The position numbers and the translations under genes are program-made. Below are positions 36,498-44,941 of a DNA stretch of 58,318 bases, piece after piece (the stretch's first letter is position 1; every line of letters starts with the position of its first letter). The notes beneath the pieces were generated by a model that did not search any database, had not been told where the DNA came from, and was given only the letters and a program-made list of their open reading frames with translations. The stretch lies in assembly GCA_945871065.1 (NCBI GenBank), contig CAMBUL010000006.1:1-58318 (forward strand), read 5' to 3'. The DNA comes from Chthoniobacter flavus. GTDB taxonomy: Bacteria; Verrucomicrobiota; Verrucomicrobiia; Chthoniobacterales; JACTMZ01.

Positions 36498-37292
36498 TCA
36501 ATCGCGCTGGGCCTGGTAAATAACCCGGTCGCCGGGCATGACCGAAAGGCCGCGCGGAACGGTACGAACTAGGATATCCGCGATCGACGTGGATGGTTCA
36601 ACCGAAGTGACACGGATTTTTCCAAGGTATTGACCGTCGCGTTGCACGAGCATTTCGGCATTGGAGACCACACCCTGTCGGTCACCGAGGCTGAGGACAA
36701 CGAAGTTCCAGGCTTGGTTTACGGCAAGGATGGTTCCGGAGAGCCCTTGCCGCATCTGCGATTTTTGCCGGCCGTCGTCCTTGCGCCGGAGCTCCGCCAC
36801 TTGCGTGCTCAGGCTGGTGTTTTGGTCCTGTAACTGCTGGTTGACGGTTTCCAATTCGAGCATGCGCGCCTCCCCGCCGGCCGTGTCCACATTATCTCCC
36901 GCGGCCTCGGGCGCCGGGGCTTGCTGCTCGGCTTCAGCCAACTTCGTCTCCAATTCCCCGATTTTGGCGTCTTTGGCTTGGCCGTCCGATTCCAAGTCCT
37001 CGGCTTGTTTCCGGGCGGCGATGAGCTCTTCCTTGATTTTAGCTAGTTCCCCGCGGGCTTCGCCCAGTTCCGCAGAAAGCTTGTCTTTGTCGCTCCCAAG
37101 TGTCGTCACTTCCTCTTTGTTCTTTTCGAGCTCTCCTTGGACGGTCAGGAGTTGCGTGCTGGTCGAGGCGAGTTGCCCTTGGGAGCTTTCCAAATCCAAG
37201 CGGGTGGTGGTCAGCGTGCCGCGGTTGAGGAATCCTAAAACTGCCGCCACGAGAGACAACAGGATGCAGGTAAGGAGCAGGGGCTTGGTCAT
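36498..37292 (-). CDS. Membrane-anchored coiled-coil protein
   Basis: 264 residues from ATG 37292; the upstream open extension lacks similarity and has no signal. One N-terminal helix (LLLTCILLSLVAAVLGFL) is followed by a long heptad region (about 25-165, for example LEKNKEEVTTLGSDKDKLSAEL, cited in part) broken by an Ala/Pro/Glu segment. The C-terminal ~85 residues form a compact domain: GLSGTILAVNQAWNFVVLSLG, VVSNAEMLVQRDGQYLGKIRVTSVEPSTSIADIL (in part). That beta-rich end is seen in other verrucomicrobial proteins with this layout. A periplasmic scaffold role is inferred. It is the first gene of the envelope operon. Confidence 0.75.
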   Translation of the reverse strand: MTKPLLLTCILLSLVAAVLGFLNRGTLTTTRLDLESSQGQLASTSTQLLTVQGELEKNKEEVTTLGSDKDKLSAELGEARGELAKIKEELIAARKQAEDLESDGQAKDAKIGELETKLAEAEQQAPAPEAAGDNVDTAGGEARMLELETVNQQLQDQNTSLSTQVAELRRKDDGRQKSQMRQGLSGTILAVNQAWNFVVLSLGDRQGVVSNAEMLVQRDGQYLGKIRVTSVEPSTSIADILVRTVPRGLSVMPGDRVIYQAQRD

Positions 37293-37406
37293 GGGGACTG
37301 AAAAGTGGGCGGTGGGGCATTCCTCTATAGGTGCGGCGAAAGGCTCAGACAAGAATTTTGTCCCGTGATCTTTTTTTGTTGGGGGACTCATCGCTCATCG
37401 AGCGGG

Positions 37407-37435
37407 TTGTCTCCCAACCCAAGAGGGCATACAGT
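37407..37435 (+). promoter_or_regulatory. Possible promoter of the SRP RNA
   Basis: TTGTCT (37407-37412), a 17-base spacer and TACAGT (37430-37435) place the start at about 37442, where the RNA helix begins. Confidence 0.4.
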
Positions 37436-37441
37436 CCTCTT

Positions 37442-37538
37442 GACGCCGGGGGCCGTGGAGGTCCGACTGACGAACCCCGCCAGGGCAGGAATGCAGCAAC
37501 GGCACTCTGCTCGACCCTGCCGCGGTCTTCCGGCGTCC
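37442..37538 (+). ncRNA. ffs: Signal recognition particle RNA (4.5S type)
   Basis: The conserved apical hairpin is GCCAGGGCAGGAATGCAGCA with the GGAA tetraloop at 37488-37491, the Ffh-binding part of domain IV. The long stem closes with GACGCCGG (37442-37449) paired to CCGGCGTC (37530-37537). The length of about 97 bases fits the bacterial small form. Ends are estimated from pairing. It is the RNA scaffold for co-translational membrane targeting. Confidence 0.85.
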
Positions 37539-37605
37539 TTCCCCGGACGTGCGGGCTTAATAGGCTTGCTTGACGGGGGTATTTCCGGTGCCTTGCCCTT
37601 CGTCA

Positions 37606-38550
37606 ATGTCCCATCGCCGCGAATTTCCTGCCTTTGGCAAAATTCTCGCCTTCCTGGCCGTTGTCTTTCTGGCCGGTTGTCTCGTGGCGCCTCCGATTTT
37701 TTGGGCCGGGCAGGCGCTCGAGGCGGTCGGGATCACGGATTGGCTGGCCAAATTTCCTTTTCATCGCGTTCTTTCGCGCTGCCTGCAGGTCAGCGCCTTG
37801 GTCCTGCTGGTTCCAGCTTTGCGCTGGATCGGCCTGCAGCGGCCCTCGGATCTGCATCTCAGCCGAAACCCCAGATCGGTTTCCGATCTTGCGGCCGGTC
37901 TGGCGCTCTCCGTCACCTTGGTCGCGGCGGTGGCGTTGCTCTGCTTACTCGCCGGCTGGTCCGAAGCACGTCCGGGAGCTCTTTGGTCAGGACTCCTGCG
38001 CATTGTGCCCACGGCTGCGGTGGTTTCTGTCGTGGAGGAAATCGTTTTTCGAGGGGTGGTGCTCGGGATCCTTCTTTGGTCGCTGCCGCGCACGGTGGCT
38101 CTCGCTTGGACTACCGTCCTGTTTGTTGTCGTCCACTTCATCAAGCCGGCCAAGTCAGCCATTGCCGCTGATGCGGTGCATTGGTGGACGGGTTTCGCCG
38201 AGGCCCTGCGTTTTGCCGACGGTCTGCCGGCGGCCGGAGTTTTATTTTTCGGGGCGGCCAGCCTTTTTGCGGCCGGGTGGATTCTGGGCTCGGCGGCGGT
38301 GGCGACCCGTTCGCTGTGGCTCCCCATCGGGTTGCATGCCGGCTGGGTCTTTGCCCAACAAACCTCGAACCTTCTTCTCCAAACCACCGCGTCTGGTCCC
38401 TCCGGGTGGCTCCCGTGGGTCGGCCCGAGCCTGGTCAGCGGGGCGGTGCCGACCGGGCTGTTGCCCTTGGCCGCATTGCTCGTCACCGGTCTGCTGGTCA
38501 AATTCTACCTCCGCCATGTTTTCCGCCCGGTGGCTTCGTGCCTGGACTGA
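37606..38550 (+). CDS. CPBP-family intramembrane glutamic endopeptidase
   Basis: 314 residues from ATG 37606 (MSHRREFPAFG); a TTG at 37570 in the same frame is less likely. About eight membrane helices. The catalytic pair is in VVEEIVFRGVVLG (EExxFRG at 144-150), followed by the conserved His motif in LFVVVHFIKP and the third motif LWLPIGLHAGWVF. CPBP (Abi/Rce1-like) proteases cleave prenylated or membrane-bound substrates. The substrate is unknown. The 3' end overlaps comF by 35 bases in another frame, so the two are coupled. Confidence 0.9.
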   Translation: MSHRREFPAFGKILAFLAVVFLAGCLVAPPIFWAGQALEAVGITDWLAKFPFHRVLSRCLQVSALVLLVPALRWIGLQRPSDLHLSRNPRSVSDLAAGLALSVTLVAAVALLCLLAGWSEARPGALWSGLLRIVPTAAVVSVVEEIVFRGVVLGILLWSLPRTVALAWTTVLFVVVHFIKPAKSAIAADAVHWWTGFAEALRFADGLPAAGVLFFGAASLFAAGWILGSAAVATRSLWLPIGLHAGWVFAQQTSNLLLQTTASGPSGWLPWVGPSLVSGAVPTGLLPLAALLVTGLLVKFYLRHVFRPVASCLD

Positions 38551-39250
38551 AGCGGCCTCCGGGCTGATTTATCCGCCGCACTGCGCCGTTTGTGGCGAGG
38601 CAATGGGTCCGCTTGCGGCAGGGCTTTGCCGCCGCTGCCGGCGGGCCCGTCAGCGTTTGGGTGGATCGCGGTGCTCGGTCTGCGGACAGCCTTACAGCGG
38701 TGCGATCACGGCGGACTTCCGTTGTCTGAACTGCGGCGACCGCGACTTGTCCTTTGATTTCGCCACCGCCGCTTACCGTAGCCGCGGCGTGGTCCGCGAC
38801 CTCATTCATCAGTTCAAATACAATCGTCGCACGCACCTCCGGCCCTTGCTGGCCCGGATGTTGGTCGAGGGGTTCCGCGACCCGCGCCTTCAAGGCAAGA
38901 TGCCGTCCGCCCTTGTGCCCGTCCCACTTCACCCAACGCGGCAGCGGGAGCGTGAATTCAACCAAGCCGAAGTGCTGGCCAGACTGGCCGGGTCACGTCT
39001 CGGTCTGCCGGTGGATGATTGTCTGCAGCGAATACGTTACACATTGACCCAAACCCATTTTCATCGCGACGAGAGGTTTGAGAATCTGGAAGGCGCTTTC
39101 GCCCTGCGGAGTGGCGCGGATGTGGCCGGACGGGATCTGGTTTTGGTCGACGACGTCCTGACCACGGGTTCCACGGCTGACGCTTGCGCGCGGGTCCTGC
39201 GCGAGGCGGGGGCTTCCTCGGTGGTTGTCATCACGGTCGCCCGCGGATAG
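38516..39250 (+). CDS. comF: ComF-family phosphoribosyltransferase-like protein
   Basis: 244 residues from ATG 38516. An N-terminal zinc finger (CAVCGEAMGPLAAGLCRRC and CSVCGQPYSG...CLNCG) is followed by a phosphoribosyltransferase fold with LIHQFKYNRRTHL, LVPVPLHPTRQREREFNQAEVLA and the PRPP loop LVLVDDVLTTGSTADAC (motifs cited separately). ComF helps move incoming single-stranded DNA into the cytoplasm during natural transformation. Other com genes are not in view, so its use here is inferred. Confidence 0.92.
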   Translation: MFSARWLRAWTEAASGLIYPPHCAVCGEAMGPLAAGLCRRCRRARQRLGGSRCSVCGQPYSGAITADFRCLNCGDRDLSFDFATAAYRSRGVVRDLIHQFKYNRRTHLRPLLARMLVEGFRDPRLQGKMPSALVPVPLHPTRQREREFNQAEVLARLAGSRLGLPVDDCLQRIRYTLTQTHFHRDERFENLEGAFALRSGADVAGRDLVLVDDVLTTGSTADACARVLREAGASSVVVITVARG

Positions 39251-39259
39251 GAAGAAGCG

Positions 39260-40105
39260 ATGGGAATTTTCCAAAAACCGGCCCTCAAGATCCGGTCGAA
39301 AATCAAGAGCAATGTCCCCGAGGGTCTCTGGACCAAGTGCCCGTCCTGCGGGGAGGTCATCACCCAGACCGAACTGCAACAAAATCTCCAAGTGTGCCCC
39401 CGCTGCCAGCATCACATGACGCTGGGGGCGCGCGACCGGATCGAGAGTCTGGCCGACGAGGGCTCGTTCCAGGAACACGATGCGGAAATGCTTTCGGTCG
39501 ATTCGCTCAAGTTCCGCGGTGTCGCCACCTACCAGGACCGCCTCGAGACCTACCGGAAAAAGACCGGACTCAAGGACGCCGTGATCACCGGAGACGCCAC
39601 CATCGGGGGATGCCCGGTTGGAATCGCCGTGATGGATTTCAATTTTATCGCCGCCACCATGGGGTCCGTGGTCGGCGAGAAGATCACGCGGACGATCGAG
39701 CGGGCGACCAAAAATCGGTGGCCTGTCATCATTGTTTCCGCCTCCGGCGGCGCACGTATGTACGAGGGAATGCTCAGTCTTATGCAAATGGCCAAAACCA
39801 GCGGCGCGTTGGCGCGCCACGCCGAGGCCAAGCTTCCTTACATTTCCGTGCTGACCAATCCCACCACCGCCGGCGTCATGGCCAGCTACGCCTCGCTCGG
39901 GGACATCATCATGGCCGAGCCGAAGTGCATGATCGGCTTCGCCGGTCCGCGGGTCATTCGCGAGACCACGCACCAAGAACTGCCCAAGGGTTTCCAGACC
40001 GCCGAGTTCCTTCAGGACCACGGGCTGGTCGATATGATTGTCGCAAGGCAGCGATTGCGGGACACGCTTTCCCAACTGCTCAATTTCTTCGATCGCAAGA
40101 AGTGA
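39260..40105 (+). CDS. accD: Acetyl-CoA carboxylase carboxyltransferase subunit beta
   Basis: 281 residues. The N-terminal four-cysteine zinc ribbon (CPSCGEVI and CPRCQHHM) is followed by the crotonase-like carboxyltransferase core with FIAATMGSVVGEKI, VSASGGARMYEGMLSLMQMAK, SVLTNPTTAGVMASYA and IGFAGPRVIRET. It works with AccA to make malonyl-CoA for fatty acid synthesis. The TGA stop overlaps the GTG start of folC (GTGA), the well-known accD-folC coupling. Confidence 0.97.
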   Translation: MGIFQKPALKIRSKIKSNVPEGLWTKCPSCGEVITQTELQQNLQVCPRCQHHMTLGARDRIESLADEGSFQEHDAEMLSVDSLKFRGVATYQDRLETYRKKTGLKDAVITGDATIGGCPVGIAVMDFNFIAATMGSVVGEKITRTIERATKNRWPVIIVSASGGARMYEGMLSLMQMAKTSGALARHAEAKLPYISVLTNPTTAGVMASYASLGDIIMAEPKCMIGFAGPRVIRETTHQELPKGFQTAEFLQDHGLVDMIVARQRLRDTLSQLLNFFDRKK

Positions 40106-41313
40106 ACTACCGCGACACGCTCGCGTGGCTTTTCGGAAAGCAAACTTTCGGCATTAAGCTGGGGTTGGAAAACACCCAACGTTTGCTCGCCGCCTGCGGT
40201 CAGCCGCAGGAGAAATTGCGTTTTCTACACGTGGCCGGAACGAACGGCAAAGGCAGCACCTGTGTCTTGATGGACTCCATCCTGCGCGCGGCTGGCCACC
40301 GCACCGCCCTTTATACGTCCCCGCATCTGGTCGACTTTCGCGAACGCATCCGGGTGGACGGGCAGATGATCCCGGAATCCTCCGTAGCGGAAGGGCTCAC
40401 TCTGCTCCGCGATGCATCGGATGGCTGGGAGGAACTCCCGACTTTTTTCGAGTTGGCCACCGTCCTCGCTGCATGGTGGTTTGCCAGGGAAGCTGCGGAA
40501 TTCGTCGTCTGGGAGACCGGCATGGGCGGGCGAATGGATGCCACCAATGCGGTTACCCCGGAGGTTTCGGTCATCACCCCGATTGGCATGGATCACCAAA
40601 TGTGGCTCGGCAAAACCCTCAAAGAAATCGCCGGTGAAAAGGCGGGTATCATCAAGGCCGGCATCCCCGCGGTCTCGGCTCCGCAAGATGCTGAAGCCGC
40701 GGACGCACTCGTGGCCAAGGCGGCGGCGGCCCCAACGATGATAACTTTTGTCGAGCGACCATGGACCAATGGCCCGCTCGGTTTGGCCGGCTTCCATCAG
40801 CGATGGAACGCTGCTTTAGCCTGCGAAGCTTTGCGCGCGGCTGGTCTTGTGGTTAAAAAAACAACCGAACAGGAAGGTTTGCGGAATCTTGTTTGGCCGG
40901 CGCGGTTCCAGCGGGTCGGACCGGACCTCGTGATCGATGGAGCGCACAATCCGGAAGCCGTGACGGCTCTCGTTGCCACTTGGCGCGAGGTTTTCGGCGG
41001 GACGAAGGCGCGTCTGATCTTCGGTGCTCTGCGGGACAAGGATGCTGCCCTCATCCTGCGCTTGCTCGGGTCTGTCGCGGACGAGGTCGTGCTGGTTCCC
41101 GCGCCGGGTCCGCGCGGTGCTCCGACCGCTGAACTGCGTCCGCTTGCTCAAGCGGCGGGATTCCGCACCGTGACCGAGGCAGAGGTGCCCGTTGCTCTTA
41201 TCTCGGCTCGGAGCCAGCATGGCCCCGTGCTTGTGGCGGGATCTCTTTTTCTGGCCGGCGAAGTCCTGGCTTTGCTTGAGGGAGCGGCGAAACCTTTGTC
41301 CTCGGCGCAGTGA
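40102..41313 (+). CDS. folC: Folylpolyglutamate synthase / dihydrofolate synthase
   Basis: 403 residues from GTG 40102, the only start near the conserved N-terminus (NYRDTLAWLFGKQTFGIKLGLENT, cited in part). The Mur-ligase ATP loop is GTNGKGSTCVLMDSIL; other marks are YTSPHLVDFRERI, WETGMGGRMDATNAV, ISVITPIGMDHQMWLG-type IGMDHQ, and VIDGAHNPEAVTAL. It adds glutamate to folates. Whether it also has dihydrofolate synthase activity cannot be told from the sequence. Confidence 0.95.
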   Translation: MNYRDTLAWLFGKQTFGIKLGLENTQRLLAACGQPQEKLRFLHVAGTNGKGSTCVLMDSILRAAGHRTALYTSPHLVDFRERIRVDGQMIPESSVAEGLTLLRDASDGWEELPTFFELATVLAAWWFAREAAEFVVWETGMGGRMDATNAVTPEVSVITPIGMDHQMWLGKTLKEIAGEKAGIIKAGIPAVSAPQDAEAADALVAKAAAAPTMITFVERPWTNGPLGLAGFHQRWNAALACEALRAAGLVVKKTTEQEGLRNLVWPARFQRVGPDLVIDGAHNPEAVTALVATWREVFGGTKARLIFGALRDKDAALILRLLGSVADEVVLVPAPGPRGAPTAELRPLAQAAGFRTVTEAEVPVALISARSQHGPVLVAGSLFLAGEVLALLEGAAKPLSSAQ

Positions 41314-41327
41314 CCCCCGCGCGTGCT

Positions 41328-41972
41328 CTAGCGCAAGGCCTCGATCTCGGCAGCGCGGTCCGGCGCCCGAAAGACCGAAGTGCCCGCAACCAGGACATCG
41401 GCTCCGACCTCGCGGCACTGGCGGGCTGTGCCGACATTAATCCCGCCGTCCACCGTGATACGGAAATGCAAGTGGTGCTTTCTGCGCAGTTCATCCGCGG
41501 CACGAATTTTCGGCAGCATGTCCTCCATGAACGGCTGGCCGCCGAAACCCGGTTCAACGGTCATGATGAGGAGGAGGTCAAATTGTCCGAGGTAGGGATC
41601 GATTGAGCCGATCGGCGTGTGTGGATTGATGGCCAGTCCCGCCTTTTTGCCCGCCGTGCGGATCCGGGCGAGTGTCTCGGGCACATCGGCTTCGGCTTCA
41701 AGGTGGATATCCACGGAATGCGCCACCGGAAGGTAGCGGTCGAGGTAGCGGTCCGGATTGGTGATCATGAGATGGACATCCAGAGGCAGGTCCGTGTGGC
41801 GCGACGCCGCCTCGACAAAAGCCGAACCGAACGAGATGTTGTCTACAAAATGACCGTCCATCACATCGCAGTGGATCCAGTCCGCCCCCGCGCGGGTCAC
41901 CTCGGCTACTTCTTCGCCAAGTCGCGCGAAGTCACAGGCCAGGATGGACGGGGCAACGATAACTTTCACCAT
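41328..41972 (-). CDS. rpe: Ribulose-phosphate 3-epimerase
   Basis: 214 residues. Marks: APSILACDFARLGEEV, ADWIHCDVMDGHFVDNISFG (metal-binding His and Asp), LDVHLMITNPDRYL, LLIMTVEPGFGGQPFMEDML and ITVDGGINVGTA. It interconverts ribulose-5-phosphate and xylulose-5-phosphate in the pentose phosphate or Calvin pathway. Its ATG is only 11 bases from the divergent tadA ATG, so each promoter must lie inside the other gene or the gap is read by leaderless transcripts. Confidence 0.97.
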   Translation of the reverse strand: MVKVIVAPSILACDFARLGEEVAEVTRAGADWIHCDVMDGHFVDNISFGSAFVEAASRHTDLPLDVHLMITNPDRYLDRYLPVAHSVDIHLEAEADVPETLARIRTAGKKAGLAINPHTPIGSIDPYLGQFDLLLIMTVEPGFGGQPFMEDMLPKIRAADELRRKHHLHFRITVDGGINVGTARQCREVGADVLVAGTSVFRAPDRAAEIEALR

Positions 41973-41983
41973 CTGAGTCTACG

Positions 41984-42481
41984 ATGAGCGCGGACGAAAT
42001 CCAAGGTTTCGACTGGCAGCCGGATGTCTTCTACATGCAGTCCGCCTTGCGCTGTGCCCACAAAGCGGCCGTGGTTGACGAGGTCCCCATCGGGGCGGTC
42101 ATTGTGCGAAATGGCGAGGTCATCGCCCGCGCTTGGAATCAGGTTGAGATGTTGAAGGATGCCACGGCCCATGCCGAGATGCTGGCCATTACTCAGGCCG
42201 AGGCGGCGGTGGGTGATTGGCGGCTCAACCAATGCGACCTCTACGTGACCAAGGAACCCTGTCCGATGTGCGCCGGGGCCATCGTTCTCGCACGCCTGCG
42301 CCGGGTCGTCTTCGGGTGCTCCGATTCCAAAGGGGGGGCGGCCGGGGGCTGGATCAACCTGTTGCAAAGCGACGTGCTGAATCACCGGTGCGAGGTCACC
42401 AGCGGCGTCCTCGGGGAGGAGTCCGCCGCGCTGCTGCGTCAGTTCTTCGGCAAAAAGCGTGCGCCGATTTCGGAAAGCTGA
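41984..42481 (+). CDS. tadA: tRNA-specific adenosine deaminase
   Basis: 165 residues. The zinc site is HAEMLAI with PCPMCAGAIV, the deaminase pair; ALRCAHKAAVVDEVPIGAVIV and VVFGCSDSKGGAAG agree with TadA. It converts A34 to inosine in tRNA-Arg(ACG). The 3' end overlaps the convergent AroQ gene by 43 bases. Confidence 0.95.
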   Translation: MSADEIQGFDWQPDVFYMQSALRCAHKAAVVDEVPIGAVIVRNGEVIARAWNQVEMLKDATAHAEMLAITQAEAAVGDWRLNQCDLYVTKEPCPMCAGAIVLARLRRVVFGCSDSKGGAAGGWINLLQSDVLNHRCEVTSGVLGEESAALLRQFFGKKRAPISES

Positions 42482-42909
42482 TCGAGGCTCAGGGGGCGCG
42501 CGCCGCGGGTCATGGCGTGGATTTGCCTTTGATTGATCTCGTCGAGTTGCGGACGCAGGTAAGTGCCGAGGTCATCCGCGGGATGCTCCGGGGGCGCGGC
42601 GAGATCCTTCCGCCATGCCTCGATCCAGGCCCATTGGACGCGGCGCGAGGCCTCCATTTCGGCGGCAAAGAAGCGACGGACGGTATCCGGGGCCAGTCCC
42701 TGCCTCTGGCCCTCGGCCATCATGGTTTGCAGGATGGCGGTTTCGCGCTGCGGATCGTAGACCGGCAGGTCGGCGGAGTGCTTGGCCCATGCGATGTCGC
42801 GGGACATGCCGAGCCGCAGCCCGGCCAGTGAAGCCAACTCCCCTTGCGGCGACACGCATCCGGCGAGCAAGGCAGGCGCCAGGCCGAGGAGGAGGAGCTT
42901 CCGGTTCAT
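42439..42909 (-). CDS. Secreted chorismate mutase lipoprotein (AroQ gamma type)
   Basis: 156 residues with lipobox LLAGC (Cys18). The all-helical AroQ pattern is visible: Arg32, then Lys43 in AWAKHSADLPVYDPQRE with Arg55 at the expected spacing, and then GLAPDTVRRFFAAEMEAS. The later segment AWRKDLAAPPEHPADDL and LDEINQR resemble the extended secreted forms such as mycobacterial Rv1885c. Secreted mutases turn chorismate to prephenate outside the cytoplasm, a puzzling place for it. It shares one base (TGATG) with the upstream alcohol dehydrogenase gene, so the two are coupled. Confidence 0.78.
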   Translation of the reverse strand: MNRKLLLLGLAPALLAGCVSPQGELASLAGLRLGMSRDIAWAKHSADLPVYDPQRETAILQTMMAEGQRQGLAPDTVRRFFAAEMEASRRVQWAWIEAWRKDLAAPPEHPADDLGTYLRPQLDEINQRQIHAMTRGARPLSLDQLSEIGARFLPKN

Positions 42910-43922
42910 CAGAAATCGTTTTTCAGTACGATGCGGTAGCGTGCTTGGCCGGACTCGAGGCGGGCCAGTGCTTCATTCACCTGCGACATGCCGAAGTTTT
43001 CGGTCACGGCGGCGATGCCATGGCGGGCGCAGAAGTCGAGCATCTGGGCCGTGGTGGCCGGACTTCCGAGGGGCGAAGCGGAAACCGATCTCTGCCCCAT
43101 GAGCAGCGGGAACACGCCGATGTCGAGCGGTTCGAGCACGGCGCCGACAAAATGCAGCCGGCCGCGTGGGGCCAGCGTGGCGATGTAAGCGTTCCAATCG
43201 AGCGGCACGTTGACCGTGACCATGATGAAGTCGAGCGAGCGAGCGAGGGGCTTGAGTTGGGCCGGATCCCTCGAATTGACCACATGGTGTGCGCCGAGTT
43301 TGCGCAGCTCGTCTTTTTTGTCTTCGGACGAGGTGAAGGCGAAGACTTCGCAGCCCCATTTGTTGAGGAATTGTACGGCCAGGTGACCGAGCCCGCCCAC
43401 CCCAACCACCCCGACGCGGTCGGTCGGTCGCACACCGCACTGCACGATCGGATTGAAGACAGTGATGCCCCCGCAAAAAAGCGGGCCGGCTTTGGACGCA
43501 TCGACTCCGTCCGGGATCGGCACGGCCCACGCCCAATGGGCCCGCACGCGCTCGGCAAAGCCGCCCGGGCGGCCGATGATCGTGTCCTCGCCGTTCGGGC
43601 AGAGGTTCTGGTCGCCGCGCAGGCAGTCCGGGCAACTCATGCAGCTGCCGGAGAACCAACCAAGCCCGACGCGGTCGCCGGTTTTGACTTTTTTCACCTT
43701 GTCGCCTGTGGCGACGATGCGACCGGCAACTTCATGGCCCGGGATCAGGGGGAATTGGGCGTTGCCCCAGCTGTTGTGGATGACTGAAAGATCGGAATGG
43801 CAGATCCCGCAGTAATCGACGGCGATTTCGACCTGCTCGTCGCCGAGTGGACCCGGATCGAATTCGAAGGGTTCCAGGGCGGCTCCGGCAGCTGTGGCGG
43901 CGTAAGCTTTGATCTTGCTCAT
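42909..43922 (-). CDS. NAD(P)-dependent zinc alcohol dehydrogenase (YahK/cinnamyl type)
   Basis: 337 residues. Catalytic zinc ligands are in DYCGICHSDLSVIH and PGHEVAGRIV; the structural zinc ligands are in GSCMSCPDCLRGDQNLC. The Rossmann loop is VGVVGVGGLGHLAVQFLNKWG. The closest recognisable group is the YahK/Adh cinnamyl-alcohol type that reduces many aldehydes with NADPH. The substrate is not known. It follows queA by 41 bases on the same strand and is coupled to the AroQ gene. Confidence 0.93.
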   Translation of the reverse strand: MSKIKAYAATAAGAALEPFEFDPGPLGDEQVEIAVDYCGICHSDLSVIHNSWGNAQFPLIPGHEVAGRIVATGDKVKKVKTGDRVGLGWFSGSCMSCPDCLRGDQNLCPNGEDTIIGRPGGFAERVRAHWAWAVPIPDGVDASKAGPLFCGGITVFNPIVQCGVRPTDRVGVVGVGGLGHLAVQFLNKWGCEVFAFTSSEDKKDELRKLGAHHVVNSRDPAQLKPLARSLDFIMVTVNVPLDWNAYIATLAPRGRLHFVGAVLEPLDIGVFPLLMGQRSVSASPLGSPATTAQMLDFCARHGIAAVTENFGMSQVNEALARLESGQARYRIVLKNDF

Positions 43923-43963
43923 CCTTGTCCTCTACCTGCCCGTCCCGGTTTTGGCGAGACTGG

Positions 43964-44941
43964 TCAGAGGATCAACATGCAATCGCCGTAGCTGAAGAAG
44001 CGGTATCCCCGGCCGATCGCCTCGGCGTAGGCCCGGCCGATCAATTCCTTGCCGGCCAAAGCGCAGACCAGAACAAAGAGTGTCGATTTGGGCAGATGGA
44101 AATTGGTCAGCAGGGCGTTGGTGCGGACAAAAGGAAAACCGGGTTTGATGAAAATTTCGGTGCGTCCCTTTCCCGGTTGCACGGGCCCGGGCGGTAATGA
44201 CTCCAGGACGCGCAAGCTGGTCGTGCCGACCGCGATGATGCGCCCGGCGCGGTTGATTTCCTCCGCGCCTTCGGGCGATACAACAAAGTTTTCGCCGTGC
44301 ATACGATGCGTTTCGAGGTTGTCCCCACGCACCGGCAGGAACGTTCCCGGCCCGACGTGCAAGGTGACAAACGTATGCGGCAACTTGGCCAGGATTTCCG
44401 GGGTGAAATGCAATCCGGCCGTGGGCGCCGCGACCGAACCGGATTCGCGCGCGTAAACCGTCTGGTAACGCACGCGGTCTTCCGCATCATCTTCGCGGCC
44501 GAGGTAGGGCGGAATCGGCATGTGCCCGAGCTTTTCCAGATCCGGCTCGGTATCGAACCGCACGATGCGCGTGCCGTCCGCTTCGTCGATCGATTCGATG
44601 TGCGCGGTCGTCCCGGCAATGGCGAAATGGGCGCCGGTTCGTGTGCGTTTGCCCGGACGCGCAAAGGCACGCCAACGGGCCGGGCCAAGCTGATCGAAAA
44701 GCAGCAATTCAACACGTCCGTCGTCGGTGACCAACCGAGCCGGAATAACCCGCGAGTTGTTGAGCACGAGCATGTCGCCCGGACGGATAAATTCCGGCAG
44801 GTCACGGAACGCCCGGTGGGTCACGGTGCCCGCGGTTCGGTCCACCACCATCATTCGCGAGGCGGCGCGGTCCGGCAACGGGCGCACGGCCACCAACTCA
44901 CGCGGCAGGGCAAAATCGTAGTCGGAGAGCGGCGAACTCAC
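43964..44941 (-). CDS. queA: S-adenosylmethionine:tRNA ribosyltransferase-isomerase
   Basis: 325 residues from GTG 44941; the frame is open further upstream but only the part from SSPLSDYDFALPRELVAVRPL (in part) on is conserved. Marks: DRAASRMMVVDR, LVLNNSRVIPARL, GSVAAPTAGLHFTPEIL, HVGPGTFLPVR and GTTSLRVLESL. It builds the epoxyqueuosine ring in tRNA. The start codon overlaps the stop of the large fusion gene (GTGA). Confidence 0.96.
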   Translation of the reverse strand: MSSPLSDYDFALPRELVAVRPLPDRAASRMMVVDRTAGTVTHRAFRDLPEFIRPGDMLVLNNSRVIPARLVTDDGRVELLLFDQLGPARWRAFARPGKRTRTGAHFAIAGTTAHIESIDEADGTRIVRFDTEPDLEKLGHMPIPPYLGREDDAEDRVRYQTVYARESGSVAAPTAGLHFTPEILAKLPHTFVTLHVGPGTFLPVRGDNLETHRMHGENFVVSPEGAEEINRAGRIIAVGTTSLRVLESLPPGPVQPGKGRTEIFIKPGFPFVRTNALLTNFHLPKSTLFVLVCALAGKELIGRAYAEAIGRGYRFFSYGDCMLIL

